A DNA stretch of 64,000 nt from Feifania hominis (GCF_014384765.1 NZ_JACRSP010000002.1:434001-498000), one strand, 5' to 3'; positions 48,797 through 57,598 are shown, counted from the first letter of the stretch. A program made the numbers and translations. The notes: generated by a model from the sequence alone, not told the origin.

Positions 48797-48877
48797 TGAA
48801 ATTACCGCCCCCACCGGGGATTTCCTTTGAAACCGCCCCCGGCCCTTTGCTACCCTGTTGGTAAGGCATTTGCTACC
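48797..48877. repeat. Short paired direct repeats, possible IS21-like terminal remnant
   Basis: GAAATTACCGCCCCC (48798) and GAAACCGCCCCC (48829) recur with 31-bp period; TTTGCTACC occurs at 48846-48854 and 48869-48877 with 23-bp period. Multiple such short repeats are typical of IS21-family ends. No transposase or second end is present, so this is only a suggestion. Lies in the 200-bp gap between the divergent ytaF and SLH/CAP genes. Confidence 0.35.
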
Positions 48878-48927
48878 GCCTGAAGAATCACACGTGCCGC
48901 AAGGGCGGCATGAAAGGAGGAATCCCC

Positions 48928-50619
48928 ATGAAACGAATTCTGACCGCGTGGCTTTTGGCGCTCTCGCTGATTGTCACGACCGCCCTGGGCGCAGGCGCGG
49001 CCGTCGATGAGCCGCAGCAGCAGGCCGATGCCCTGCGCACGCTCGAGCTCTTCACCGGGACGGAGCTGGGCGATGAGCTCAGCCGCACCCCGACGCGCGC
49101 CGAGGCGCTTTGTATGCTGATCCGTCTGCTCGGCAAGGAGGAGCAGGCGCTGAGCGGAGACTATGAGACACCCTACACCGACTCGGTCGAGTGGGCCGAG
49201 CCCTATCTTGGCTATGCCTACGAGGCGGGAATCGCTTTCGGCATCTCCGAGAGCGAATTCGGCCCCTCACTTCCCGCGACGAATCAGCAGTTTGTCACCA
49301 TGGTGCTGCGGGTGCTCGGCTATGACTCCACCCTCGACTTTCTCTATGACGACGCCATCGACAAAGCTGCAGAGGTGGGACTTATCGACGGTGAAACGGC
49401 CGGCTTCACCCGGGCCGAAATGGTTGCGGTAAGCTACCGCGCTCTCAGCTGCCCGCAGAAAGGCACGCAGAGAACCCTGATACAGTCTCTTGTCGCGCAG
49501 GGGGTCGTCGACGCCGACACGGCGCGCGGCTGCGGCTTCTCCGTTCCCTCCGCCGGCAGCTCCGGAAGCGGCGAGTCCTCCGGGAGCTCAGGCGGGAACT
49601 CTGGTGGGAGCTCAGGCGGGAACTCTGGCGGGAGCTCGGACGACGATACCGCGACACCCGCGCCCCCCAATGTGACGCCTCCCAGTGAAGATGGCGGCCA
49701 CAACGGTGGGGACGAAGCGCTTCCCCCCGCCCAGAGCGAACCGGGCGAGAACGAGGATTCGCCGGTCACAACACCGACCCCTCCTGCCGTCGATCAGACT
49801 CCCACCCCGCCCGCAGGCGACTCCGAACCCGAGCCCGAATCTCCCACAGAGGAGCCCCTGCCCTCCGGCGACGGCTTTCAGATCGGCGGCGTATCGGTGC
49901 CCCTTGGCGCCACCCGGTCCCAGCTCACCTCGCTGCTCGGCAGCCCCAGTCGGACCGACCCCTCGCAGTATGGCTTCTCCTGGCTGATATACAATCGCGA
50001 CTACGAGAATTTTATCATGGTCGGTCTGCAAAACGACCGGGTTGTTGCTTTCTACTCCAACGCGAGAAACGCCTCGTATCTCGGCAACCGCATCGGCTCG
50101 CAGGCCGTCACAACTTCGGCGCCCGCCGGCTACTCCATGGAGCTCTTCTATGACCAGCACGCCGGTGGCGTGGTCAACGGCATTCTCGTTCTCCCGTCGG
50201 GTGCGAGCCGCTCGACCTCCGAGAGCATCCTGCGCGCCATGGAGCTTGAAAACGTCGATCTAGTCAGCGCCGAGCGCGTGCGCGCCGGCCTGTCGCCGGT
50301 CACCTACGACGAGCGCGCGGCAAGTGTCGCACGCGCCCACAGCGCCGACATGATTGCCCGCGGTTACTTCTCGCACACAAATCCCGACGGCCAGTCTCCC
50401 TTTGACCGCATGAAAGCGGGCGGCATCACTTACAGCTATGCTGCGGAGAACATTGCCCAGGGCTACCAGACTGTCTTTGACGTTCACAGCGGCTGGATGA
50501 ATTCGCTCGGCCACCGCACCAACATTCTCGCACCCGAGTATACTCTGCTCGGCGTCGGCATTGCCGGCGGCTCGGGTTACTCTCTGACCTATACGGAGAA
50601 TTTTTACACTCCGCGGTAA
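48928..50619 (+). CDS. Exported SLH/CAP-domain surface protein
   Basis: 563 residues from ATG 48928 behind AAAGGAGG. Signal peptide ('LTAWLLALSLIVTTALGAGA'), two or three SLH-like repeats (about 25-190, e.g. 'PYTDSVEWAEPYLGYAYEAG'), a Ser/Gly then Pro/Glu-rich linker (about 205-315) built from an 8-residue GGSSGGNS repeat, a CAP-associated domain ('VSVPLGATRSQLTSLLGSPS'), and a C-terminal CAP/SCP domain with 'ARAHSADMIARGYFSHTNPD' and 'GHRTNILAPEYTLLGVG' (YkwD-like). Likely attached to cell wall through SLH; CAP role unknown, sporulation or wall-related in relatives. Confidence 0.9.
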   Translation: MKRILTAWLLALSLIVTTALGAGAAVDEPQQQADALRTLELFTGTELGDELSRTPTRAEALCMLIRLLGKEEQALSGDYETPYTDSVEWAEPYLGYAYEAGIAFGISESEFGPSLPATNQQFVTMVLRVLGYDSTLDFLYDDAIDKAAEVGLIDGETAGFTRAEMVAVSYRALSCPQKGTQRTLIQSLVAQGVVDADTARGCGFSVPSAGSSGSGESSGSSGGNSGGSSGGNSGGSSDDDTATPAPPNVTPPSEDGGHNGGDEALPPAQSEPGENEDSPVTTPTPPAVDQTPTPPAGDSEPEPESPTEEPLPSGDGFQIGGVSVPLGATRSQLTSLLGSPSRTDPSQYGFSWLIYNRDYENFIMVGLQNDRVVAFYSNARNASYLGNRIGSQAVTTSAPAGYSMELFYDQHAGGVVNGILVLPSGASRSTSESILRAMELENVDLVSAERVRAGLSPVTYDERAASVARAHSADMIARGYFSHTNPDGQSPFDRMKAGGITYSYAAENIAQGYQTVFDVHSGWMNSLGHRTNILAPEYTLLGVGIAGGSGYSLTYTENFYTPR

Positions 50620-50687
50620 AAAATTGCCAAGAGTAAGCTCTCAAAATCAGCGCAATCTTGTAAAAACGGAGAATTTGGCCATTTGGA

Positions 50688-50717
50688 TTGACAGGAGGCT
50701 TTTCCCTGGCGTAAGAT
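50688..50717 (+). promoter_or_regulatory. Probable sigma-A promoter ahead of aspS
   Basis: -35 TTGACA (50688-50693), 18-bp spacer, -10 TAAGAT (50712-50717). Start near 50724, only about 8 nt before a terminator hairpin. Confidence 0.65.
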
Positions 50718-50731
50718 AACAGATAGATTGA

Positions 50732-50770
50732 GGCAAGGGCGCCTGAAGAGAGGTGCCCTTGCCCTTTTTT
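50732..50770 (+). terminator. Strong hairpin-T-run between CAP gene and aspS (terminator or attenuator)
   Basis: GGCAAGGGCGCCT / AGGTGCCCTTGCC (50732-50744 with 50751-50763, 13 bp) followed by CTTTTTT. May end the CAP transcript, or act on transcripts from the promoter just upstream. No T-box core is present here, unlike at pheST. Confidence 0.85.
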
Positions 50771-50811
50771 ATGCCACTATTGAATAAAAACTGAGAGAAA
50801 GGAAGAGGGTT

Positions 50812-52560
50812 ATGATTGCGACAAACCAGTACCGCACGCACGCCTGCGGCGAAATCGGCAAACAGCTCATCGGCAGTGAAGTCCGGGTAGCGGGGTGGGT
50901 CGAGAATATCCGAGACCACGGCGGAATTCAGTTTCTCGATCTGCGTGACCAGTCGGGCATCGTGCAGATCGTTGCGAAAGATGAGGAAATGCTGCAAAAC
51001 GTCAACCGCGAGTGCACCGTCACCGTCCGCGGCACGGTTGTCGCACGCGACCCCGACACGGTCAACGACCGCCTGTCCACCGGCCGACTGGAGATTCGCG
51101 CCAGCCAGCTCGAGGTGCTCGGCCGGTGCCGCGCCGCGCTGCCCTTTGAGATCAGCGCAGCGCGTGAGACCCGGGAGGAGACCCGGCTGCGCTACCGCTA
51201 TCTCGATCTGAGAAACCGCCGCAACCACGAGAATCTGGTGCTGCGCTCCAAAATCATCTCCCACCTGCGTGCCCAGATGGAGAAGCTCGGCTTTCTCGAA
51301 GTACAAACGCCCATTCTCACCGCCTCCTCTCCGGAAGGCGCGCGGGACTATCTGATTCCGAGCCGTAAGCACCCGGGCAAGTTCTACGCTCTGCCGCAGG
51401 CCCCGCAGATTTTCAAACAGCTTCTCATGGTGTCCGGCATTGAGCGCTACTATCAGATCGCGCCCTGCTTTCGTGACGAGGATGCGCGTGCGGACCGCTC
51501 GCCGGGCGAATTCTACCAGCTCGACTTCGAGATGGCCTTTGCCACCGAAGAGGATGTCTTCGCCGTCGCCGAGCAGGTGCTCTATGAGACTTTTCGCGCT
51601 TTCACAGACCGGCCGGTGTCGAGGCCTCCCTTTGAGCGAATCAGCTACAGAGACTGCATGCTGCGCTATGGCACCGACAAGCCGGATCTGCGCTGCCCGC
51701 TTACCATACTTGATCTGTCCGACCGGTTTGTCGAAAGCGGCTTTGCGCCGTTTCGCGGCCAGTGTGTCAGAGCCATCGTGGCGCCCGGCGCTGCCGCGCA
51801 GGCCCGCAGCTTCTTTGAGGGGATGCTCGAGTTTGCCGTCTCCATCGGCATGAAAGGTCTCGGCTACCTCAAAGTGCGAAAAGACGGCGGCTTCGACGGC
51901 CCCATAGACAAATTTCTCTCGGAGGACGACCGCGTCGAGATCACAAAACGCGCCGCATTGAAGCCCGGCGATGTGCTCTTCTTCATCGCCGACAGCGAAC
52001 AGGCGGCGCCCCGGCTCGCAGGACAGATCCGCCGTGAGCTGGGCGCCCGGCTGGGGCTTATCGACGAGGACCGCTTTGTCTTCTGTTTTGTCACCGATTT
52101 TCCCATGTACGAGCCCGATGAGCTCACCGGCCGCCCGGCATTTACTCACAACCCTTTCTCCATGCCCAAGGGCGGGCTGCAGGCGCTTGAGTCGCAGGAT
52201 CCGTTTACCATCCTCGCCCACCAGTACGACATTGTCTGCAACGGCATCGAACTCTCCTCGGGCGCAGTCAGAAACCATGATCTTGACACCATGGTGCGCG
52301 CCTTTGAGATCGCAGGATACGACGCGCGTACCGTCGAGGAAAAATTCCGCTCGCTCTATACCGCCTTTCAATATGGCGCACCGCCCCACGCAGGTATGGC
52401 GCCGGGTGTCGATCGCATGGTGATGCTGCTCACCGGCGAGCAGAACATTCGCGAGGTCATCGCCTTTCCCCTGAATGCAAACGCGCAGGATGCCATGATG
52501 GGTGCCCCCTGCGAAGTTTCACCAAAACAGCTGCGCGAAGTCCATATTCGAACACTCTGA
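50812..52560 (+). CDS. aspS: Aspartyl-tRNA synthetase
   Basis: 582 residues, bacterial type. N-terminal OB anticodon domain ('VAGWVENIRDHGGIQFLDLR'), class II motif 1/2 ('CFRDEDARADRSPGEFYQLD'), GAD insertion domain (about 290-410) and motif 3 ('GMAPGVDRMVMLLTGEQNIR'). Charges tRNA-Asp (and possibly tRNA-Asn). ATG 50812 behind GAGAGAAAGGAAGAGGG. No downstream terminator was seen before the AT-rich region. Confidence 0.97.
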   Translation: MIATNQYRTHACGEIGKQLIGSEVRVAGWVENIRDHGGIQFLDLRDQSGIVQIVAKDEEMLQNVNRECTVTVRGTVVARDPDTVNDRLSTGRLEIRASQLEVLGRCRAALPFEISAARETREETRLRYRYLDLRNRRNHENLVLRSKIISHLRAQMEKLGFLEVQTPILTASSPEGARDYLIPSRKHPGKFYALPQAPQIFKQLLMVSGIERYYQIAPCFRDEDARADRSPGEFYQLDFEMAFATEEDVFAVAEQVLYETFRAFTDRPVSRPPFERISYRDCMLRYGTDKPDLRCPLTILDLSDRFVESGFAPFRGQCVRAIVAPGAAAQARSFFEGMLEFAVSIGMKGLGYLKVRKDGGFDGPIDKFLSEDDRVEITKRAALKPGDVLFFIADSEQAAPRLAGQIRRELGARLGLIDEDRFVFCFVTDFPMYEPDELTGRPAFTHNPFSMPKGGLQALESQDPFTILAHQYDIVCNGIELSSGAVRNHDLDTMVRAFEIAGYDARTVEEKFRSLYTAFQYGAPPHAGMAPGVDRMVMLLTGEQNIREVIAFPLNANAQDAMMGAPCEVSPKQLREVHIRTL

Positions 52561-52626
52561 CAGAAATATTTTCATCTTTTTAGGAATTGACAGGCCAATA
52601 CCTAATTCTTTTCACAATCTAATTTT

Positions 52627-52643
52627 ACCTTAAAAATTAAGGT
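52627..52643. promoter_or_regulatory. Palindrome 1 upstream of liv operon, possible operator
   Basis: ACCTTAA-AAA-TTAAGGT, 7-bp arms. Same arm sequence as the site at 52688-52705; the centres lie about 61 bp apart, close to six helical turns. Confidence 0.5.
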
Positions 52644-52687
52644 GGTCGTATTTGTTCGGATTTTTGACCTCTTTTTTGCAAGAAAGT

Positions 52688-52705
52688 ACCTTAAATTTTT
52701 AAGGT
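52688..52705. promoter_or_regulatory. Palindrome 2 upstream of liv operon, possible operator
   Basis: ACCTTAAA-TT-TTTAAGGT, 8-bp arms, sharing ACCTTAA/TTAAGGT with palindrome 1. Not followed by a clean T-run, so not an obvious terminator. Confidence 0.5.
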
Positions 52706-52787
52706 TTTGCCTGTTTTTTGTCTATTTTAGATAAATTATACCCAAAATAATTGGCTGTTTTTGCACCATCGTTGGACAAATCAGCAA

Positions 52788-52816
52788 TTGTATTTTATAA
52801 GGTATAACACTATAAT
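52788..52816 (+). promoter_or_regulatory. Candidate sigma-A promoter of livKHMGF
   Basis: -35 TTGTAT (52788-52793), 17-bp spacer, perfect -10 TATAAT (52811-52816). Confidence 0.55.
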
Positions 52817-52911
52817 TTCCTTATTATAAAAGAAATTGTGATACAGACGTCTCTGTACGATGCACACTTGCATCCGAATTGAGGGCGTTAGATAAAAGGG
52901 AGGAAACCATC

Positions 52912-54051
52912 ATGAAACTGAAAAAAGCAATGGTGAGTGTGCTCGCTATGCTGCTGGTCGTCGCTCTTCTCGCCGGCTGCTCCTCGAGCGGCAAGGGTGT
53001 CAAGATCGGCGTTCTCGCGCCGCTCACCGGCGAAGTGTCGGTGTACGGCACGGCTGTTGAAAAGGGCGTCAAGCTCGCCGTCAAAGAGATCAATGCTGCC
53101 GGCGGCGTACTTGACCAGGATATTGTGCTTGAAATTCTCGACGAGAAAGGCGACATCGCCGAGGCGTCGACCGCCTATGACAAGCTTGTCAGCGCCAAGA
53201 TTGTCGCCCTCATCGGCGACGTCACCTCCAAGCCCTGCATGGCGGTTGCAGAAAAGGCCGCCAAGGACAATATGCCCATGATCACCCCGACCGGCACCTC
53301 CGCCCCCATCACGGGCTATGGCGACAACGTCTTCCGCACCTGCTTTACCGATCCTTTCCAGGGCAAGATCATGGCGACTTTCGCCGCGGACACGCTCAAG
53401 GTCAAGACGGCCGCCGTCATCTACAACAACTCCGACGACTACTCCAAGGGTCTGACTGAGAACTTTGTCGCCACCGCCAAGGAAAAGGGCTTTGAAATCG
53501 TCGCGCAGGAGGCCTACGGCGCGGATGACAAGGACTTCAAAACCCAGCTGACCAAGATTCAAGCTCTCAACCCCGATGTTCTGTTCGTGCCCGACTACTA
53601 TGAGACCGTCGCGCTGATCGCCGCGCAGGCCCGCGAGGTCGGTTTTACCAATACCATGCTCGGCGCGGACGGCTGGGACGGTGTCTACAGCGCGCTTGAT
53701 ACGAGCAAATACGGTCTGGTCGACGGCTGCTACTTCTCGAGCCACTATGCTCCCGATGACACCGACCCCGCCGTGGTCAACTTCCTCGCCGCTTTCAAGG
53801 CCGAGTACAATGAAGTTCCGAACTCCTTTGCGGCGCTCGGCTACGACGCGGCCTACATGATGAAAGCCGCCATCGAAAAGGCCGGCTCCACTGACAAACA
53901 GGCCATCATCGACGCACTCGCTTCCCTTGAGTACACCGGCGTCACCGGTTCCGTCACCTTTGATGAGAACGGCGATCCGATCAAGCCCGCCTGCATCATT
54001 CAAATGAAGAACGGCGAGGCTTCGTTCCACAGCAGAGTCAGCCTCGACTGA
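52912..54051 (+). CDS. livK: Branched-chain amino acid ABC transporter, substrate-binding lipoprotein
   Basis: 379 residues from ATG 52912 behind GGGAGGAAACC. Lipobox 'ALLAGCSSSGK' at the end of a signal peptide, so a lipid-anchored binding protein. 'KIGVLAPLTGEVSVYGTAVE', 'GDVTSKPCMAVAEKAA' and 'ALGYDAAYMMKAAIEKAG' fit periplasmic-binding-protein type I of the LivJ/LivK group. Captures Leu/Ile/Val or related compounds outside the cell. First gene of livKHMGF. Confidence 0.93.
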   Translation: MKLKKAMVSVLAMLLVVALLAGCSSSGKGVKIGVLAPLTGEVSVYGTAVEKGVKLAVKEINAAGGVLDQDIVLEILDEKGDIAEASTAYDKLVSAKIVALIGDVTSKPCMAVAEKAAKDNMPMITPTGTSAPITGYGDNVFRTCFTDPFQGKIMATFAADTLKVKTAAVIYNNSDDYSKGLTENFVATAKEKGFEIVAQEAYGADDKDFKTQLTKIQALNPDVLFVPDYYETVALIAAQAREVGFTNTMLGADGWDGVYSALDTSKYGLVDGCYFSSHYAPDDTDPAVVNFLAAFKAEYNEVPNSFAALGYDAAYMMKAAIEKAGSTDKQAIIDALASLEYTGVTGSVTFDENGDPIKPACIIQMKNGEASFHSRVSLD

Positions 54052-54071
54052 GATTAAACGGACGTTTTTTC

Positions 54072-54100
54072 ATGGGGCAGAGCACACCGCTCTGCCCCAT
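54072..54100 (+). other. Intercistronic hairpin livK-livH
   Basis: Perfect 12-bp stem ATGGGGCAGAGC / GCTCTGCCCCAT without a T-run. Probably protects the livK end of the mRNA or partly terminates, allowing more binding protein than permease (inference). Confidence 0.6.
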
Positions 54101-54135
54101 TTCCAAATTCGTATCGGGAAAGGCAGTGTGCCTCT

Positions 54136-55032
54136 ATGGATCAATTGCTCCTCTTCTTCAAACAGCTCGTAAACGGGATTCAGGCGGGCAGCATCTACGC
54201 GCTGGTCGCGCTCGGTTATACCATGGTCTACGGCATCGTCAAGCTGATCAACTTCGCCCACGGCGACTTCATCATGGTCGGCGGCTACATCTCGATCGCA
54301 ACCATTCCCCTGATCGCCGCCACCGGGGCGCCGGGGTGGCTGTGTGTGATCGCGGCCGTCATCGGCTGCGCGCTGCTCGGCGTGACGACTGAGCGCGTCG
54401 CCTACAAACCGCTTCGCAACTCGCCGCGCATCTCGGCGCTCATCACGGCCATCGCGGTGAGCCTTCTGCTGCAAAACCTCTTCCTGCTGCTCTTCTCCTC
54501 GTCCGGGCGGCCGTTCCCCGAGATCATCACCGTACCCGACATCACGATCGGCGGCGTCAAGCTCGGCGGTCTCACAGTCGTCACCATTGCAATTTCAGTC
54601 GTCATCATGATCGCCCTGCAGCTCTTTGTCAAAAACACGCGCATGGGCAAAGCCATGCGCGCCGTGTCGGAGAACAACAACGCCGCGCAGCTGATGGGCA
54701 TCAACGTCAATACGACCATCTCTCTGACCTTTGCCATCGGCTCAGGCCTTGCCGCCATCGCCGCAGTCATGTACTGCTCCGCCTATCCGCTGGTTGACCC
54801 CTATCTTGGCTCCATGCTCGGACTCAAGGCGTTCATCGCGGCGGTCCTCGGCGGAATCGGCATCATTCCCGGCGCCATGTTCGGCGGCATCATCATCGGC
54901 GTCATTGAGAGCCTGACCAAGGCCTATATCTCCTCGCAGCTCGCCGACGCCGTGGTCTTCGGCGTTCTCATCCTCGTGCTGCTGGTCAAGCCCACCGGCA
55001 TTTTCGGCAAAAATGTCGGCGAGAAAGTGTAG
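54136..55032 (+). CDS. livH: Branched-chain amino acid ABC transporter permease LivH
   Basis: 298 residues, about eight membrane segments. 'NGIQAGSIYALVALGYTMVY' and 'INFAHGDFIMVGGYISI' at the N-terminus and the EAA-like 'ENNNAAQLMGINVNTTISLT' loop are typical of LivH. Forms the channel with LivM. Starts 84 bp after livK, past the intercistronic hairpin. Confidence 0.95.
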   Translation: MDQLLLFFKQLVNGIQAGSIYALVALGYTMVYGIVKLINFAHGDFIMVGGYISIATIPLIAATGAPGWLCVIAAVIGCALLGVTTERVAYKPLRNSPRISALITAIAVSLLLQNLFLLLFSSSGRPFPEIITVPDITIGGVKLGGLTVVTIAISVVIMIALQLFVKNTRMGKAMRAVSENNNAAQLMGINVNTTISLTFAIGSGLAAIAAVMYCSAYPLVDPYLGSMLGLKAFIAAVLGGIGIIPGAMFGGIIIGVIESLTKAYISSQLADAVVFGVLILVLLVKPTGIFGKNVGEKV

Positions 55033-55041
55033 GTGAGCCGG

Positions 55042-56052
55042 ATGAAAAACAAAAAGACAACAACCTCCTATCTCATCAATTTCGCGGCAATTGCCGTGCT
55101 CTATGCCGCGCTCAAACTGCTCATTGTGTTCGGCGTCATCGACCGCTACTACAGCGGCGTGCTGCTGATCATCTGCACCAACATCGTGCTCGCCGTATCG
55201 CTGAATGTCGTCACCGGCTTTCTCGGTCAGATCGCCCTCGGCCACGCGGGCTTCATGTCCATCGGTGCCTACAGCGCGGCACTCTTCTCTCTCGGGCTGC
55301 CCAATCTGCCGGCTGTGCCGCGCTTTCTCGCGGCGCTCCTCGTCGGCGGCGTCATGGCGGCCGTCTTCGGGCTTCTCGTCGGCATACCGGCGCTGCGCCT
55401 CAAGGGGGACTATCTGGCCATCATCACGCTTGGCTTCGGCGAGATCATCCGCGTCATCATCGAAAACATGTCGGTCACCGGCGGCGCACAGGGGCTTCGC
55501 GGCATTCCGAATCTCGCATCGTTCGACCTGGTATTCTGGGTCACGGTCATAACGGTCGCGGTGATCTTCACTTTCATTCACTCGCGGCACGGCCGTGCCA
55601 TCACTGCCATCCGCGAGGACGACATCGCCTCCTCTGCGGCGGGCATCAACAACACCTACTACAAGGTGATGGCCTTTGTTGTAGGGGCGTTCTTCGCGGG
55701 CATCGCGGGCGGCATCTACGCCCACAATCTCACGGTGCTCAGCGCCAAGACGTTCTCCTTTAACTACTCGATCGAAATTCTCGTCATCGTCGTGCTCGGC
55801 GGCATGGGATCTCTCACCGGCTCCGTCTTCGCAGCCATCGGGCTGACGGTTCTCACCGAGTTTCTGCGCGAATTTTCGGACTACCGGCTTCTCATCTACG
55901 CGATTGTTCTCATTGTGCTGATGATTTTCAAACCCTCGGGACTGTTCGGCCGCTATGAGTTCTCGCTGACGCGGGCGCTGCACCGTCTCACTGGCCACGA
56001 GCCTCGGCCGGGCCGCCAGAGAAAATCCCCCAAAAAGGAGGCCGAGTCATGA
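55042..56052 (+). CDS. livM: Branched-chain amino acid ABC transporter permease LivM
   Basis: 336 residues from ATG 55042 (AGGTGA 5 nt upstream; GTG 55033 is an alternative start). About nine membrane segments; 'GFLGQIALGHAGFMSIGAYS' and the EAA-type 'AITAIREDDIASSAAGINNT' loop are LivM hallmarks. Partner of LivH. Its end overlaps livG by 4 bp. Confidence 0.94.
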   Translation: MKNKKTTTSYLINFAAIAVLYAALKLLIVFGVIDRYYSGVLLIICTNIVLAVSLNVVTGFLGQIALGHAGFMSIGAYSAALFSLGLPNLPAVPRFLAALLVGGVMAAVFGLLVGIPALRLKGDYLAIITLGFGEIIRVIIENMSVTGGAQGLRGIPNLASFDLVFWVTVITVAVIFTFIHSRHGRAITAIREDDIASSAAGINNTYYKVMAFVVGAFFAGIAGGIYAHNLTVLSAKTFSFNYSIEILVIVVLGGMGSLTGSVFAAIGLTVLTEFLREFSDYRLLIYAIVLIVLMIFKPSGLFGRYEFSLTRALHRLTGHEPRPGRQRKSPKKEAES

Positions 56053-56816
56053 GTGGGAAAACCGTACTCAAAACCGAGCATCTCGGCATTGCGTTCGGCG
56101 GGCTGCACGCCGTCACCGACTTCAATGTGGAAATCCACGAACACGAGCTCGTCGGCCTGATCGGCCCGAACGGCGCCGGCAAAACGACGGTCTTCAATCT
56201 GCTCACCGGCGTCTACCAGCCGACTGAGGGCGCCATTCTCTTTGACGGTCAGGTCATGCTCCACAAAAAGCCGCACCAGATGGCGTGCGCGGGCATTGCG
56301 CGCACCTTTCAGAACATCCGTCTGTTCAAGAACCTGTCGGTGCTCGACAACGTCAAGGCGGCCTGCAATCTGCATATGAACTACTCGGTCTTCTCGGGCA
56401 TCCTCCGTCTGCCGTCCTACTGGCGCGAGGAGGCGCAGATTGACAAGCAGGCCCGCGAGCTTCTCGCCGTCTTCCACATGGAGGACAAGGCCGACTTTGT
56501 GGCGGCCAATCTGCCCTACGGCCAGCAGCGCAAGCTCGAGATCGCCCGCGCTCTTGCAACCGGCGCGACGCTGCTGCTTCTCGACGAGCCCGCCGCGGGT
56601 ATGAATCCGACCGAGACGGCTGAACTCATGGAGACCATCTCACTGATTCGAGAGAAGTTCGGCGTGACCATTCTGCTCATTGAGCACGATATGAATCTTG
56701 TCATGAACATCTGTGAGCGCATCGTGGTGCTCGACTACGGCGAGATCATCGCCGCCGGAACACCGCAGGAGATCGCCAACGACCCCAAGGTCATCGGCGC
56801 CTATCTCGGCGAATAG
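56049..56816 (+). CDS. livG: Branched-chain amino acid ABC transporter ATPase LivG
   Basis: 255 residues: Walker A 'GPNGAGKTTVFNLLTG', signature region 'NLPYGQQRKLEIARALATGA' (LPYGQQ in place of LSGGQ, usual in LivG), Walker B 'LLLLDEPAAGMNP', switch His in 'LLIEHDMNLVM'. Energises the permease. Overlaps livM by 4 bp. Confidence 0.96.
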   Translation: MSGKTVLKTEHLGIAFGGLHAVTDFNVEIHEHELVGLIGPNGAGKTTVFNLLTGVYQPTEGAILFDGQVMLHKKPHQMACAGIARTFQNIRLFKNLSVLDNVKAACNLHMNYSVFSGILRLPSYWREEAQIDKQARELLAVFHMEDKADFVAANLPYGQQRKLEIARALATGATLLLLDEPAAGMNPTETAELMETISLIREKFGVTILLIEHDMNLVMNICERIVVLDYGEIIAAGTPQEIANDPKVIGAYLGE

Positions 56817-56827
56817 GGGGGCCTTAC

Positions 56828-57532
56828 ATGCTTCAAGTAAAAAATCTGAATGTCACCTACGGCGCGATACACGCCGTACACGACGTCAGCCTCGAGGTGC
56901 GCGACGGCGAGATCGTCTCGCTCATCGGCGCAAACGGCGCGGGAAAGACCACCATTCTGCACACCATCACCGGGCTCAAGCGCCCGCGCGGCGGCCACAT
57001 TCTGTTCGACGGTCAGAGTCTTCAGACCATGGACGCCTTTAAAATTGTGCGCCTCGGCATGGCCCATGTTCCCGAGGGGCGCCAGATCTTCGCCCAGATG
57101 ACCGTGGCTGAGAATCTCGACATGGGCGCATATGCCCGCCGGGACAAGGAGCAGGTCGCAAAGGATCTCGAGGCGGTTTACACCCGGTTCCCGCGGCTGC
57201 GCGAGCGCCAGAGGCAAAACGCCGGCACACTCTCGGGCGGCGAGCAGCAGATGCTCGCCATCGGCCGGGCGCTGATGTCAAAGCCCCGCATTCTGCTCAT
57301 GGATGAGCCCTCCATGGGGCTCTCGCCGCTTCTGGTCAAAGACATCTTCAAAATCATACAGGAGCTCAACCAGTCCGGCATCACCATTCTGCTCGTCGAA
57401 CAGAATGCCAAAATGGCTCTCTCCATCGCCGACCGCGCCTATGTGCTCGAAACCGGGCGCATTGTCATGGAGGGCAACGCTGCAGATCTGCTGAGCGATG
57501 AAAAGGTCAAAAAAGCCTACCTCGGCGCATAG
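56828..57532 (+). CDS. livF: Branched-chain amino acid ABC transporter ATPase LivF
   Basis: 234 residues: Walker A 'GANGAGKTTILHTITG', signature 'LSGGEQQMLAIGRALM', Walker B 'ILLMDEPSMGLSP', final 'LLVEQNAKMAL' with Gln in place of the switch His, the normal LivF form. Last gene of the liv operon, followed by a terminator. Confidence 0.96.
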   Translation: MLQVKNLNVTYGAIHAVHDVSLEVRDGEIVSLIGANGAGKTTILHTITGLKRPRGGHILFDGQSLQTMDAFKIVRLGMAHVPEGRQIFAQMTVAENLDMGAYARRDKEQVAKDLEAVYTRFPRLRERQRQNAGTLSGGEQQMLAIGRALMSKPRILLMDEPSMGLSPLLVKDIFKIIQELNQSGITILLVEQNAKMALSIADRAYVLETGRIVMEGNAADLLSDEKVKKAYLGA

Positions 57533-57543
57533 ACCCCCATCAC

Positions 57544-57578
57544 AAAAGGCCGCCTGCCTCGCAGGCGGCCTTTTTTTC
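57544..57578 (+). terminator. Terminator after livF
   Basis: AGGCCGCCTGC / GCAGGCGGCCT stem (57547-57571) followed by seven Ts. Confidence 0.92.
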
Positions 57579-57598
57579 GTCAAAGAGCGGCAAAACAG

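Larger units (their letters stand above)
52561..52911 (+). other. AT-rich intergenic region between aspS and livK
   Basis: About 350 bp, much richer in A+T than its surroundings, with no credible coding frame. Holds two near-perfect palindromes (52627-52643 and 52688-52705), a looser inverted repeat around 52795-52832, and a promoter-like TTGTAT-n17-TATAAT (52788-52816). Confidence 0.7.

Noticed and set aside
50620..50811. T-box leader for aspS
   Set aside because: No GGTGGTACCGCG-type core before the hairpin, unlike the clear case at pheST.
50647..52389. 580-codon open frame opposite aspS
   Set aside because: Same reason: antisense to aspS, no start signals.
54072..54100. Terminator ending transcription after livK
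   Set aside because: The 12-bp stem is not followed by a T-run, so it is listed as an intercistronic hairpin instead.
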